NCBI GenBank assembly: GCA_038849025.1
Contig: JAWCNE010000017.1
Span: forward strand, 1-27,989
Length of the DNA stretch: 27,989 nucleotides
Direction of reading: 5' to 3'
From: WUQU01 sp038849025
Lineage (GTDB): Archaea; Thermoproteota; Bathyarchaeia; Bathyarchaeales; Bathycorpusculaceae
Below, one piece after another: positions 15,559 through 23,062 of the stretch. Numbering within the stretch: the first letter of the stretch is position 1; every line of letters begins with the position of its first letter. Below the pieces are notes generated by a model. That model searched no databases. It worked only from the letters and a program-made list of their open reading frames with translations, and was not told where the DNA came from. A program made the translations under genes and the position numbers.

Positions 15559-16899
15559 TTAAGGGTAATGCCACATCTCAATTAGCTCTTCAGCCTGTGA
15601 ACTACGTTTTTCTTTTCCATAACGTTCAAGAGGCTTGGTAAGATGTCTCTGAGACCTCGGTGAAGCCACATATAGCCCTTTAGTTAGTTCCCGTTTTAAC
15701 TTAACCGCAATTTTATTGACGTTAGAAAACCTTGAACCGCATTTTTCGCATCTAAAGCCTTTATTTTTTCCCATGGACTTTAGCCGTTTACTACACCTTG
15801 GACAAACAGGATTTTGGTAAACCACTTTGGAAGCAAGCCTGAGTACTCGTAGCTTTTCAAGGTTTATGGTTAAAGGATTATTTCGTGAAGGAGCACGAAC
15901 TCCACCGTAAACTTCCACATAATCCCCTTCAATCAGTTGCATTGCAGCTTTTCTTAGGATGCCAGTAGGTTCGTAGGCCGCACAGTCAACGGATGTGCTT
16001 TCATCTTTAATTGGAAAGATCACATGTCGCCTCGGAATAATTTTAGGGTTCGCAGCCACGATTCCTCTGGCGATAACTGGATTGTAAGGGTTTATTTGGC
16101 TAAGCAGCTTAATGCGTTTTAGGTGAGCGTCTGTCCCATGGTTTGTTCGGAATATAACCCACCTTTCCACGGGCTCAAGTGGTCTAACCTTTGCAAAAGC
16201 ATTCCTAACTATTTCTGGAGTTTCACCCCTAATGCCAAAAAGAATGGGGTCTGGGCCTCGCGGAGTAATTAAGATTCTGCCAGTTTCTGGGTCAATGTTG
16301 TTAAAGGTGTAGGGAGCAGTTGCCTTATTCATCTCCACAACAGATGAAGGGTCTATTCGCCTTTTTTCCCCGTAGTTTTCTGGAATTCGATATGCAATGA
16401 TTTCAAAGGTATGGTCGCCTTTGAGGGTTTCACCTATGGCAGCTAAACCCCCTATTATTCCCCTTGCCTTTTTAAAGCCTAAAGCCTCAGCCCTACACTT
16501 TTTCAGAATTTTTAAGGCATCTTTTAAGTTTACAATGCCAGTTATGGCCTTTTTTGCAAAGTTTTTGACTTCCAGCGGAATTTTTGTTCTTTTAAAGAAA
16601 ACTACACCTGGGTCTGTGCCCTTATATTCAAGATCTGAATTTTCTTCAACTGTTTCTATGACTATTTCCTTGATTTTTTCCGCAGTATTTCCGGCATATC
16701 TTATTCTGAGGCATAGGGCTCCATTTCCCCTTGTTTTCCACGGAACATTTGGGTTTAGCCTAACTAAATTGGGATAGTCTAGGAATTGGACGCCGAGCTT
16801 CTGCAGTTTCTCCACTAAGAGTGCTGCAATGTATGTTGTACACCCTTTTCTCGGCGAGTCTGTGTCGTCTAGTCCGATGTGCATAGTTTCAATGGTCAT
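15559..16899 (-). CDS. tiaS: tRNA(Ile2) 2-agmatinylcytidine synthetase TiaS
   Basis: TiaS uses ATP and agmatine to convert C34 of the tRNA-Ile CAU anticodon into agmatidine, so that the tRNA reads AUA. It is archaea-specific. The N-terminus MHIGLDDTDSPRKGCTTYIA is the family signature with the DDTDS motif; KTRGNGALCLRI, GTDPGVVFFKR and KARGIIGGLAAIGE follow in the kinase-like and ferredoxin-like domains. After about residue 310 an OB-fold segment appears (EGDYVEVYGGVRAPSRNN), then a C-terminal zinc ribbon CPRCSKRL with CEKCGSRF. The 446-residue length is normal. A start at the second Met (MHIGLDD) is possible, but the first ATG has an AGGCTG at fair distance. Confidence 0.95.
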   Translation of the reverse strand: MTIETMHIGLDDTDSPRKGCTTYIAALLVEKLQKLGVQFLDYPNLVRLNPNVPWKTRGNGALCLRIRYAGNTAEKIKEIVIETVEENSDLEYKGTDPGVVFFKRTKIPLEVKNFAKKAITGIVNLKDALKILKKCRAEALGFKKARGIIGGLAAIGETLKGDHTFEIIAYRIPENYGEKRRIDPSSVVEMNKATAPYTFNNIDPETGRILITPRGPDPILFGIRGETPEIVRNAFAKVRPLEPVERWVIFRTNHGTDAHLKRIKLLSQINPYNPVIARGIVAANPKIIPRRHVIFPIKDESTSVDCAAYEPTGILRKAAMQLIEGDYVEVYGGVRAPSRNNPLTINLEKLRVLRLASKVVYQNPVCPRCSKRLKSMGKNKGFRCEKCGSRFSNVNKIAVKLKRELTKGLYVASPRSQRHLTKPLERYGKEKRSSQAEELIEMWHYP

Positions 16900-16993
16900 T
16901 TATAGCAGCCTATCATTATCACCGTTTAGAGACTAAAAGATGTAGTGGAAGGTTAAGGAATTGTGGGCATAATAGAAATGAAGGAATTTTTAG

Positions 16994-17236
16994 CTATTTT
17001 GGTTGCTCTTCGATTATTATCATTGTTAATGTTGATCTAACTTTGTCAAGTCTTCTTATGCGCCATGTCACTATTTCTTTAAGTTTATCCATAGTGTCTG
17101 CAGTTACCTTTGCAATTACGTCATAGACACCGTAAACGGAGAAGGCTTCTTCAACACCTTCAATCTTTTTTAAGTCTTTTAAAACATCTGCCTCGGAACC
17201 TATTTCCGTGTTGATTAACACAAAGGCTTTGGGCAT
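16994..17236 (-). CDS. Stand-alone Lrp/AsnC ligand-binding (RAM) domain protein
   Basis: An 80-residue protein consisting only of the effector-binding domain of Lrp/AsnC regulators. The fold pattern is visible as strand KAFVLINTEIG, helix EADVLKDLKKIEGVEEAF, strand SVYGVYDVIAKVTAD, helix MDKLKEIVTWRIRRL and strand VRSTLTMIII. There is no helix-turn-helix. Such RAM or SraA-like single domains occur widely in archaea. They form octamers and may bind amino acids or pair with full-length regulators; the partner is not known here. GAGGAGAT lies 7 bases before the ATG, and AATATTTTAATG (about 17268-17280, minus strand) is a possible promoter. Confidence 0.88.
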   Translation of the reverse strand: MPKAFVLINTEIGSEADVLKDLKKIEGVEEAFSVYGVYDVIAKVTADTMDKLKEIVTWRIRRLDKVRSTLTMIIIEEQPK

Positions 17237-17347
17237 TCAAATCTCCTCAATATTATTTCTTTCTTGTACATTAAAATATTTTGTTGTTCACCTAGTAAGC
17301 TGTGAAAAGCAAAGGCGCTAGAAGACTCATCATGTACACTTATACGC

Positions 17348-17374
17348 TAATATATTACGCAAGCATGCTGCTTG
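17348..17374 (+). promoter_or_regulatory. Possible nnr promoter with small inverted repeat
   Basis: TAATATATTACG (about 17348-17359) could be the TATA box of nnr. Directly after it lies an inverted repeat, CAAGCA and TGCTTG around TGC (17360-17374). The position between TATA box and expected transcript start near 17377 would suit an operator. The rest of the 204-base gap before nnr shows nothing else convincing. Motif-based only. Confidence 0.25.
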
Positions 17375-17440
17375 ATTTCAAGGTATCGATTGAAAATCTT
17401 CTTATCCTTTGTCTGACAATATTAGCTGCTAGGTTTAAAC

Positions 17441-18991
17441 ATGTCTGCGCAAAGCCGCGAAATACACGCTATCACAAGCCGTGAAATGCGAGCGTTAGAG
17501 TTAAACGCCGAGTATTTTGGAGTGTCTCTGCTTCAGCTCATGGAGAACGCTGGACACAATGTAGCCTTAGAAATAGCTTCAAGGTTTAAACCAGACAAAT
17601 CCGTTGCAATTTTTTGCGGTTTAGGCGGCAACGGCGGCGACGGTTTTGTGGCTGCGCGTCACCTTTTCGCCATGGGGTTTAAGGTTGCAGTAATTCTTGC
17701 AGGAAAGGCTAAGGATATCTCCCATAAGGCAGCCTTAGTAAACTGGAACGCCTTACAGTCTTTGAAGGAAACTATCCCCATATACGAAGTTCACGACAGC
17801 ACACTTATACCCGAGATAAAAGCGGAAATAGTTGTTGACGCTCTTCTTGGAACCGGAACAAAGGGCAAACTGAAGCCGCCTATTCTCCAATTGGTTGAAA
17901 AAATTAATTCTTTAGATGCTTTCAGAATTGCCGTGGATGTGCCTACTGGTATAGATTCTGACACTGGGGATATTCTTGGGAACGCCGTTAAAGCCCATCT
18001 CACGATAACATTTCACAAATCAAAAAAGGGCCTTGAAAATGCCAGAGACTACATCGGCGAGCTGGTCGTGAAGAGCATAGGCTTGCCAGAGGAGTTTGAA
18101 AGTTACGCTGGTCCAGGAGACGTCCAGCTGGTCTTAAAACCACGGCCAAAAGAATCTCACAAGGGAGATTTTGGAAGACTATTGGTTATTGGAGGAAGCG
18201 AAACCTTCTCCGGTGCTCCTGCCTTGGTTGCTTTAGCTGCTCTGCGAACCGGTGTTGACTTGGCTTATGTAGCTGCACCAGAGAAAACCGCTCATGCCAT
18301 TTCTGCCATGTCGCCTGACTTAATCACCATAAAACTTGACGGAGAACACTTAAACCCACGCAGTATACCAGCTTTGAAAAACTATGTGGAAAGGGTTAGT
18401 GCAGTTGTTTTAGGTCCAGGGTTGGGGTTGCATATCGAGACGAGAGAAGCCGTTGAGGTGGTGGTTGAAGCTGTGGAAAATGCTGGGAAACCCCTTTTGC
18501 TAGATGCAGACGGCTTGAAAGCTTTTGCAGAGTTTAAAAGAAAGCTGAAAGTTCCCGTAGTTTTGACCCCTCACGCTGGAGAATATGCCATATTAACTGG
18601 AAAGGCGCTTCCAGAAAAACTGATGGATAAAGTTTCAGAAGTGAAAAGGACTGCAGCGGAGTTAGGCGCTGTTCTGCTACTAAAGGGGCCGACGGACATA
18701 ATTTCAGATGGAACACGTTTCAAACTTAATTTCACTGGAAACCCGGGCATGACTGTGGGCGGAACGGGGGATGTGCTTTCCGGCGTTGTTGGGGCTTTTC
18801 TGGCGCAAGGAGCGGACCCTTTTGAGGCGGCTGTTGCAGGAGCCTTTGTTAACGGTGCCGCGGGCGATTTTGTTTTTGAGGAGAAGGGCTACCACATGGT
18901 TGCAACAGACCTTTTAAACTGGATTCCTAAAGTGCTAGATGACCCTATGAGCCACGTTAAGGTGCGCAAAACAGGTGCAAAAACCAATTAA
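17441..18991 (+). CDS. nnr: Bifunctional NAD(P)H-hydrate repair enzyme Nnr
   Basis: Repairs damaged NADHX and NADPHX. The N-terminal YjeF_N domain (residues about 8-215) epimerises the R form; it shows SREMRALELNAEYFGV, LMENAGHNVA, FCGLGGNGGDGFVAARHL and VDVPTGIDSDTG. The C-terminal YjeF_C domain (about 235-505) is an ADP/ATP-dependent dehydratase of the ribokinase-like fold with KGDFGRLLVIGGSETF, LGPGLGLH, LDADGLKAF, TPHAGEYAILTGK, and GNPGMTVGGTGDVLSGVVGAFLAQG with the catalytic Asp. The 516 residues match the fused prokaryotic enzyme. The ATG is preceded by only a weak AGGT. tsr3 overlaps its 3' end by 17 bases, indicating coupled translation. Confidence 0.96.
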   Translation: MSAQSREIHAITSREMRALELNAEYFGVSLLQLMENAGHNVALEIASRFKPDKSVAIFCGLGGNGGDGFVAARHLFAMGFKVAVILAGKAKDISHKAALVNWNALQSLKETIPIYEVHDSTLIPEIKAEIVVDALLGTGTKGKLKPPILQLVEKINSLDAFRIAVDVPTGIDSDTGDILGNAVKAHLTITFHKSKKGLENARDYIGELVVKSIGLPEEFESYAGPGDVQLVLKPRPKESHKGDFGRLLVIGGSETFSGAPALVALAALRTGVDLAYVAAPEKTAHAISAMSPDLITIKLDGEHLNPRSIPALKNYVERVSAVVLGPGLGLHIETREAVEVVVEAVENAGKPLLLDADGLKAFAEFKRKLKVPVVLTPHAGEYAILTGKALPEKLMDKVSEVKRTAAELGAVLLLKGPTDIISDGTRFKLNFTGNPGMTVGGTGDVLSGVVGAFLAQGADPFEAAVAGAFVNGAAGDFVFEEKGYHMVATDLLNWIPKVLDDPMSHVKVRKTGAKTN

Positions 18992-19496
18992 AATAGTTGT
19001 TTACCATGCGGGACAATGCGACCCTAAAAAATGCACGGCTTTAAAGCTTAAGCGCCATGGGCTAATTCGCATAGTAAACCAAATCAAGTTTATTCCAAAA
19101 AGAGCCGTGGTTTTGAATCCCTTTTCAGAGATAGCCTTTTCGCCTGCAGATAGGAAACGCGTTGAAGAATTCGGTTTGGCAGCTTTGGACTTCAGTTGGG
19201 AACATGCTGAAAAGCCACTGATTAAAAGTGTTAGGGGGACATCCAGATGCTTGCCATATTTGATTGCCGGAAACCCTGTGAACTTCGGAAGCCCCACAAA
19301 GCTTAGTACTGTTGAAGCCCTAGGGGCAGCCCTATACATTGCGGGATTCAGAGAAGAAGCTGAAAGGCTGCTTTCCATTTTCAAGTGGGGCCACACTTTC
19401 ATAGAACTAAACAGTGAAAGGCTTGAAAGCTACGCAAAGGCAAAAGACAGCAAATCCATAGTAGAAATACAGAAACAATTCGTAAAATTAATTTAG
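18975..19496 (+). CDS. tsr3: 16S rRNA aminocarboxypropyltransferase Tsr3
   Basis: Tsr3 (formerly DUF367) transfers the aminocarboxypropyl group of SAM to a hypermodified uridine in the small-subunit rRNA, a late step of 30S maturation. The 173-residue product shows CDPKKCTALKLKRHGL near the N-terminus, then LNPFSEIAFSPADR, ALDFSWEHAEKP, the signature RCLPYLIAGNPVNFGSP, and LSTVEALGAALYIAGF with FKWGHTFIELN near the C-terminus. The start is a GTG at 18975 within the end of nnr. A GGTGCGCAAAACAG stretch upstream gives only a fair ribosome binding site. Confidence 0.93.
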   Translation: MQKPIKIVVYHAGQCDPKKCTALKLKRHGLIRIVNQIKFIPKRAVVLNPFSEIAFSPADRKRVEEFGLAALDFSWEHAEKPLIKSVRGTSRCLPYLIAGNPVNFGSPTKLSTVEALGAALYIAGFREEAERLLSIFKWGHTFIELNSERLESYAKAKDSKSIVEIQKQFVKLI

Positions 19497-19531
19497 AAGC
19501 CCGCCTATTCCAACTTACATTTAAGACGTTA

Positions 19532-20173
19532 GTGTCCGATATGGCGTTTATAACCGATTTCCCATTATTTCTGGCTTCTGTGGTTTTAATATCGGTGCCC
19601 TTGGTTGTTACACCAGGGCCTGTTTTCGCTGTGACCATCGCGAAAGGTTATAGGAGCAAAGCGGCTGGAGCTTTGATAGCCCTTGGACATGGAGCCATAG
19701 AGTTTCCCCTCATTATCCTATTATCTCTGGGGTTTTCAGAGTTTCTTGCTAACACCACAGTCCATAAAGTTATAGGTGTAGTTGGAGGCACCATCATGAT
19801 TTACATCGGTTTTCAAACGCTTAAAGCGCGAAAAGAGAAAAGCGAAGAATACCAAAATCCTAAAGAGAGCTTTAAACACTCTTCTTTCGCTGCTGGGTTA
19901 ATTGCAACTGCCGCAAACCCATACTTTTTCATCTCATGGGCCACCATAGGAGTCGCTCTGGTGGAAAACGCCGCTTTTTTCGGCTTAATAGGACTATTGA
20001 TGTTTGCGGTAACCCACTGGTCATGCGACTTTCTCTGGGATACATTTGTTTCCTTAACAGTTTTCAAGTCGCAGCGTTTTTGGACTCAGAAAGTGTTTAA
20101 CCTAGTTTTTATTGTATGCTTCGCCATCCTAGTCGGTTTTGGCTTATGGTTCATTGTCTCAGCTTTGCTATGA
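19532..20173 (+). CDS. LysE-family exporter
   Basis: Membrane transporter of the LysE/RhtB family, exporters of amino acids and related small solutes. About six transmembrane helices are visible in 213 residues. The N-terminal signature VVTPGPVFAVTIAKGYRSKAA (about residues 25-45) with GALIALGHGAIE, and the fourth helix region LIATAANPYFFISWATIGVAL with the family Asn-Pro, are clear. A hydrophilic loop KARKEKSEEYQNPKESFKH lies between helices 3 and 4. The substrate cannot be predicted. The start may be the GTG at 19532 or the ATG at 19541; an ACATTTAAG at 19517-19525 would place the transcript start close to the ATG, so a leaderless start is possible. Confidence 0.88.
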   Translation: MSDMAFITDFPLFLASVVLISVPLVVTPGPVFAVTIAKGYRSKAAGALIALGHGAIEFPLIILLSLGFSEFLANTTVHKVIGVVGGTIMIYIGFQTLKARKEKSEEYQNPKESFKHSSFAAGLIATAANPYFFISWATIGVALVENAAFFGLIGLLMFAVTHWSCDFLWDTFVSLTVFKSQRFWTQKVFNLVFIVCFAILVGFGLWFIVSALL

Positions 20174-20253
20174 ACGTACAACAGTTTTAGCAAGTAGGTT
20201 TAGAAACTGCCGGTGAATTAAACGCTTAAAAAAGGGAAACTGGCTAGTGATAA

Positions 20254-20829
20254 ATGGGATATGCGATGGGTGAAAGCCTTTGTGAATTTCAAATTGGCAA
20301 GGCAAAGCTCCGCTTGGTTCAAGGTGACATAACTGAGATGGAAACAGATGCCATAGTTAATGCTGCAAACCCTTCGCTGATGGGAGGAGGCGGCGTAGAC
20401 GGCGCCATCCATAGAAAAGGCGGACCAAAAATCCTTGAAGAGTGCAAGCGTATAAGGGCTACTGAATGGCCTAAAGGGCTGCCTACGGGAAAGGCGGTAA
20501 TAACCACTGGCGGAAATCTGAAAGCAAAATACGTAATACACACGGTTGGGCCGATTTGGCAAGGCGGAAACAGCGGTGAAGCCGAACTTTTAGCAGAAGC
20601 ATACCGCAATTCGTTAAAATTAGCGGTGTCCAAGGGATTAAAAACAGTAGCTTTTCCATCAATAAGCACAGGTGCGTATGGCTATCCGATTGAAAAAGCG
20701 TGCAGGGTAGCTCTTTCAACGGTTAAGGAGTTTTTGGAAAAAGAAGACAAGCTTGAGGAAGTAATCCTTGTCCTTTTCACAAGAAATGACTTTGAAATCT
20801 ATAAGAAAACAGTAAAAGAAGTTTTCTAG
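20254..20829 (+). CDS. Macro-domain ADP-ribose hydrolase (MacroD-like)
   Basis: Single macro domain of 191 residues, of the MacroD type that removes ADP-ribose from proteins or deacetylates O-acetyl-ADP-ribose. Signatures: LVQGDITEMETDAIVNAANPSLMGGGGVDGAIHR-type segment (residues about 21-54) with the Asn-Ala-Ala-Asn and Gly-rich loop, GKAVITTGGNLKAKYVIHTVGP, and FPSISTGAYGYPIEKA, which closes over the ligand. The first ATG is at 20254; a second at 20266 (MGESLCEF) is possible, since CTTAAAAAAG near 20225-20234 could place the transcript start close by. No clear ribosome binding site is seen. No ADP-ribosyltransferase partner is visible nearby. Confidence 0.92.
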   Translation: MGYAMGESLCEFQIGKAKLRLVQGDITEMETDAIVNAANPSLMGGGGVDGAIHRKGGPKILEECKRIRATEWPKGLPTGKAVITTGGNLKAKYVIHTVGPIWQGGNSGEAELLAEAYRNSLKLAVSKGLKTVAFPSISTGAYGYPIEKACRVALSTVKEFLEKEDKLEEVILVLFTRNDFEIYKKTVKEVF

Positions 20830-20853
20830 CCTTTACGCAATGAAATGATGGCA

Positions 20854-21006
20854 TTAATATCTAATGTAAACTTTTCCTCCAAGTTCTTCAACAGTCGCCC
20901 TTAACCCTTCCAAAACATCTTTCATCTTATCATTAACTAAAATTTGCCATCCCTTCGGCCCGCTTGGAACCTTCACTTCTATAATGCAGTAATATTGTTC
21001 ACCCAA
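20854..21006 (-). CDS. Small conserved-looking protein, 50 residues, unknown
   Basis: A short frame found in the gap between the macro gene and the ABC permease. TTG start at 21004-21006, TAA at 20854-20856. It begins MGEQYYCIIEVKVPSGPKG and contains WQILVNDKMKDVLEGLRAT before ending GGKVYIRY. The pattern strand, loop, helix, strand suggests a small folded alpha/beta domain. AGGTG stands 7 bases upstream of the TTG, and TTAATTAAAG (about 21032-21041, minus strand) is a suitable TATA box. There is no in-frame ATG upstream because a stop intervenes. It is convergent with the macro gene and lies downstream of the ABC locus. No family was recognised. Confidence 0.55.
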   Translation of the reverse strand: MGEQYYCIIEVKVPSGPKGWQILVNDKMKDVLEGLRATVEELGGKVYIRY

Positions 21007-21129
21007 CTGGATACACCTATCCCATAAACGCTTTAATTAAGAATTTGGGCTTGGAACACTTAAAATGTATGAATTTGGGGTATGGATTGTACATATTTTA
21101 AAGTCAGATTCTGAATAAACCCCTTGTCC

Positions 21130-22095
21130 CTATTCAAGTACTTGTGCCCGTTTGAACGCGTACCATGATAGGAATAGAAAGGCAATTGTGTAGGCTGCTG
21201 CCACGCCTATGGATCTTATTATAACAAGTGAGAGAGGTTCCGCGTAGAGTTCAGTGTAAAGCTCGCTTACTGAAGAAGGCTGTCCAGCTGCGAACAAGTT
21301 TATGGTTACATAAGTTACGTTTGCTGATGGGTAAAGGGCGTAGTTAACAATGTTAGCTGCAATGGAGTCTGTTCCCGTGGACACTGCCAATCCTGGCGCA
21401 TAGGGGTTATCTGAGGGCACTCCTTTTATATAGCCTGTAGCCCCACTTCCCGGCACATAGTTAAGAACCCAAGCCTGTTCTGAAAATACTGAAATTATTG
21501 AAGCACCCATAGTTAATGCCATAAAAATGCCAAAAGTGCCTATGGCTGCTATCAAAGAGTTTTTAGAAATAGAGCCTATGGCCAAAACTATAGCTACCCA
21601 GACAAAGGTGCTAAGAATGCTTCCGAGCAAGGATAGGGGAACAAGGTGAAGGTTGTTTTGAGGGCCATAGACGAGTATCCCGCCTATAGTCGTGTATAGA
21701 ATAATAACAGCGTAGGCTAACAGAAGCGTTACAACGGCAGCGAAGAGCTTGCCTATGAAAACCATTGTTCTAGATACGGGTTTTGTTAAAAGGGGAACGA
21801 TGGTGCCGCTCTCAAATTCTCCGGAAATGCTGTTCATTACCGTGACTACGGCGAAAAGGAACATGCCGAAATTGCCAATGCTTATCCCGCTTCTTGCCAC
21901 ATAATCAGGGTTTTGGCTTAGCGGTTGACCCACTACATTGCTTAAAACTATTGGCAGAATTAAGGAGAGGGTGGCAAGGGCAAAGGCAATTACAAACATG
22001 CCTAGAAACTTTTTCTTTCGGATATTCCATAGAAACTCGTATTTTACCACAGCCCAGAAACGGGTTTTCCAGCTTGGCGTTGTTTTCGGGTTCAT
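21130..22095 (-). CDS. ABC-2 type transporter permease
   Basis: Permease of an ABC-2 type exporter, 321 residues with six predicted transmembrane helices: about 31-53, 72-92, 113-138, 150-175, 183-205 and a last one near 292-315. The segment FESGTIVPLLTKPVSRTMVFIGKLFA between helices 2 and 3 is the typical ABC-2 coupling region. A long polar loop between helices 5 and 6 (about 210-290) is likely extracytoplasmic. Its start overlaps the upstream ATPase stop by 4 bases, so the two form one transporter. The cargo is unknown. It is the last gene of the four-gene ABC unit. Confidence 0.87.
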   Translation of the reverse strand: MNPKTTPSWKTRFWAVVKYEFLWNIRKKKFLGMFVIAFALATLSLILPIVLSNVVGQPLSQNPDYVARSGISIGNFGMFLFAVVTVMNSISGEFESGTIVPLLTKPVSRTMVFIGKLFAAVVTLLLAYAVIILYTTIGGILVYGPQNNLHLVPLSLLGSILSTFVWVAIVLAIGSISKNSLIAAIGTFGIFMALTMGASIISVFSEQAWVLNYVPGSGATGYIKGVPSDNPYAPGLAVSTGTDSIAANIVNYALYPSANVTYVTINLFAAGQPSSVSELYTELYAEPLSLVIIRSIGVAAAYTIAFLFLSWYAFKRAQVLE

Positions 22096-23042
22096 TCCGT
22101 TTTTCCTCTCGGCTGTTGTGTGATTAGCTGCATAAAGGCTTCCTCGAGGGTTTGGCCCTTTAAATTCATGGAAACTATGACTCCTCCGGCTTTTGTTATT
22201 TCCTGCGAAACTTGTGTTCTTACATCGTCATGCGTCTTCAATTCAATGTTAAGGGTATTACCTTCTTGGGAAACGTCGGAAACGAAGGGCAACCGTCTTA
22301 AGGCTTCAACAATCGCATCTGAGGGCTTGGCAACTTCCACTTGAAGTATAGTCTGCCCAGAAAGCCTTTTAGAAACGTTTTGGAGAGTATCCGATATTAG
22401 GGGCACTCCTTTATGGATTATGGTTACGTGGCTGCAGATTTGTTCAACCTCAAACAATAAGTGGGAAGAGAGAAAAACCGTAATGCCTTCTTTGGCTATT
22501 TCTTTTACCAGTTCTCTTACCTCAACCATTCCCACGGGATCCAAGCCTAGGCTTGGCTCGTCCAAAATAACCAGTTCAGGCTCGTTTAGAAGGGCTTGTG
22601 CAATGCCTAGGCGTTGCTGCATGCCTTTGCTGTATTTTCCAATAAGGTCTTTTTCTCTGCCTTTAAGTCCAACCATCTCCAAAAGCTTGGGTATGCGATC
22701 CTTAAGCTGCTGTGGACTCATGCCGTACATTCGGCCGTAAATGTCTAGGAGCTCCCAGCCTTTCAAGTGTTTTGGAAATTTGGGCAGTTCAGGCATATAC
22801 CCTATCCTTAGCCGGATATCGGGCATGTCTCCGTGCACTTCTTGCCCGAGAATTTTCACGGCGCCCTCATCAGCCCGTAGCAAGCCTACTAGAACTTTTA
22901 TGGTTGTTGTTTTTCCAGCACCGTTAGGGCCGAGAAAACCGTGAATGGTGTTCTTTTCAACTTTAAGGTTCAGCCTATTCACGGCTGTTAACGGTCCGTA
23001 TCTCTTTGTTAAACCAATCATTTCTATTGCTAAATCAGCCAA
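22092..23042 (-). CDS. ABC transporter ATP-binding protein (downstream pair)
   Basis: ATPase subunit partnered with the permease at 21130-22095. In order: Walker A GPNGAGKTT at about residues 38-46, Q-loop region RIGYMPELPKFPKHL, signature YSKGMQQRLGIAQALL, Walker B LVILDEPSLGLDPVG, and the switch His in FLSSHLLFEVEQIC. A C-terminal extension of about 90 residues after HKGVPLISD is typical of ABC-2 drug, antibiotic or lantibiotic-type exporters (DUF4162-like). Total length is 316 residues. It starts 20 bases after the stop of the permease at 23063 and is therefore in the same unit. Confidence 0.93.
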   Translation of the reverse strand: MADLAIEMIGLTKRYGPLTAVNRLNLKVEKNTIHGFLGPNGAGKTTTIKVLVGLLRADEGAVKILGQEVHGDMPDIRLRIGYMPELPKFPKHLKGWELLDIYGRMYGMSPQQLKDRIPKLLEMVGLKGREKDLIGKYSKGMQQRLGIAQALLNEPELVILDEPSLGLDPVGMVEVRELVKEIAKEGITVFLSSHLLFEVEQICSHVTIIHKGVPLISDTLQNVSKRLSGQTILQVEVAKPSDAIVEALRRLPFVSDVSQEGNTLNIELKTHDDVRTQVSQEITKAGGVIVSMNLKGQTLEEAFMQLITQQPRGKTE

Positions 23043-23062
23043 GAAATATCCATCTCTCCTTT

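Noticed and set aside
17302..17484. A 60-residue open frame with GTG start and a hydrophobic middle before nnr
   Set aside because: It overlaps the nnr start by 43 bases in another frame, has no ribosome binding site, and its C-terminus is only the shadow of nnr codons.
20218..20719. Three minus-strand open frames opposite the macro-domain gene
   Set aside because: They read antisense to a clear macro domain and show no recognisable protein features.
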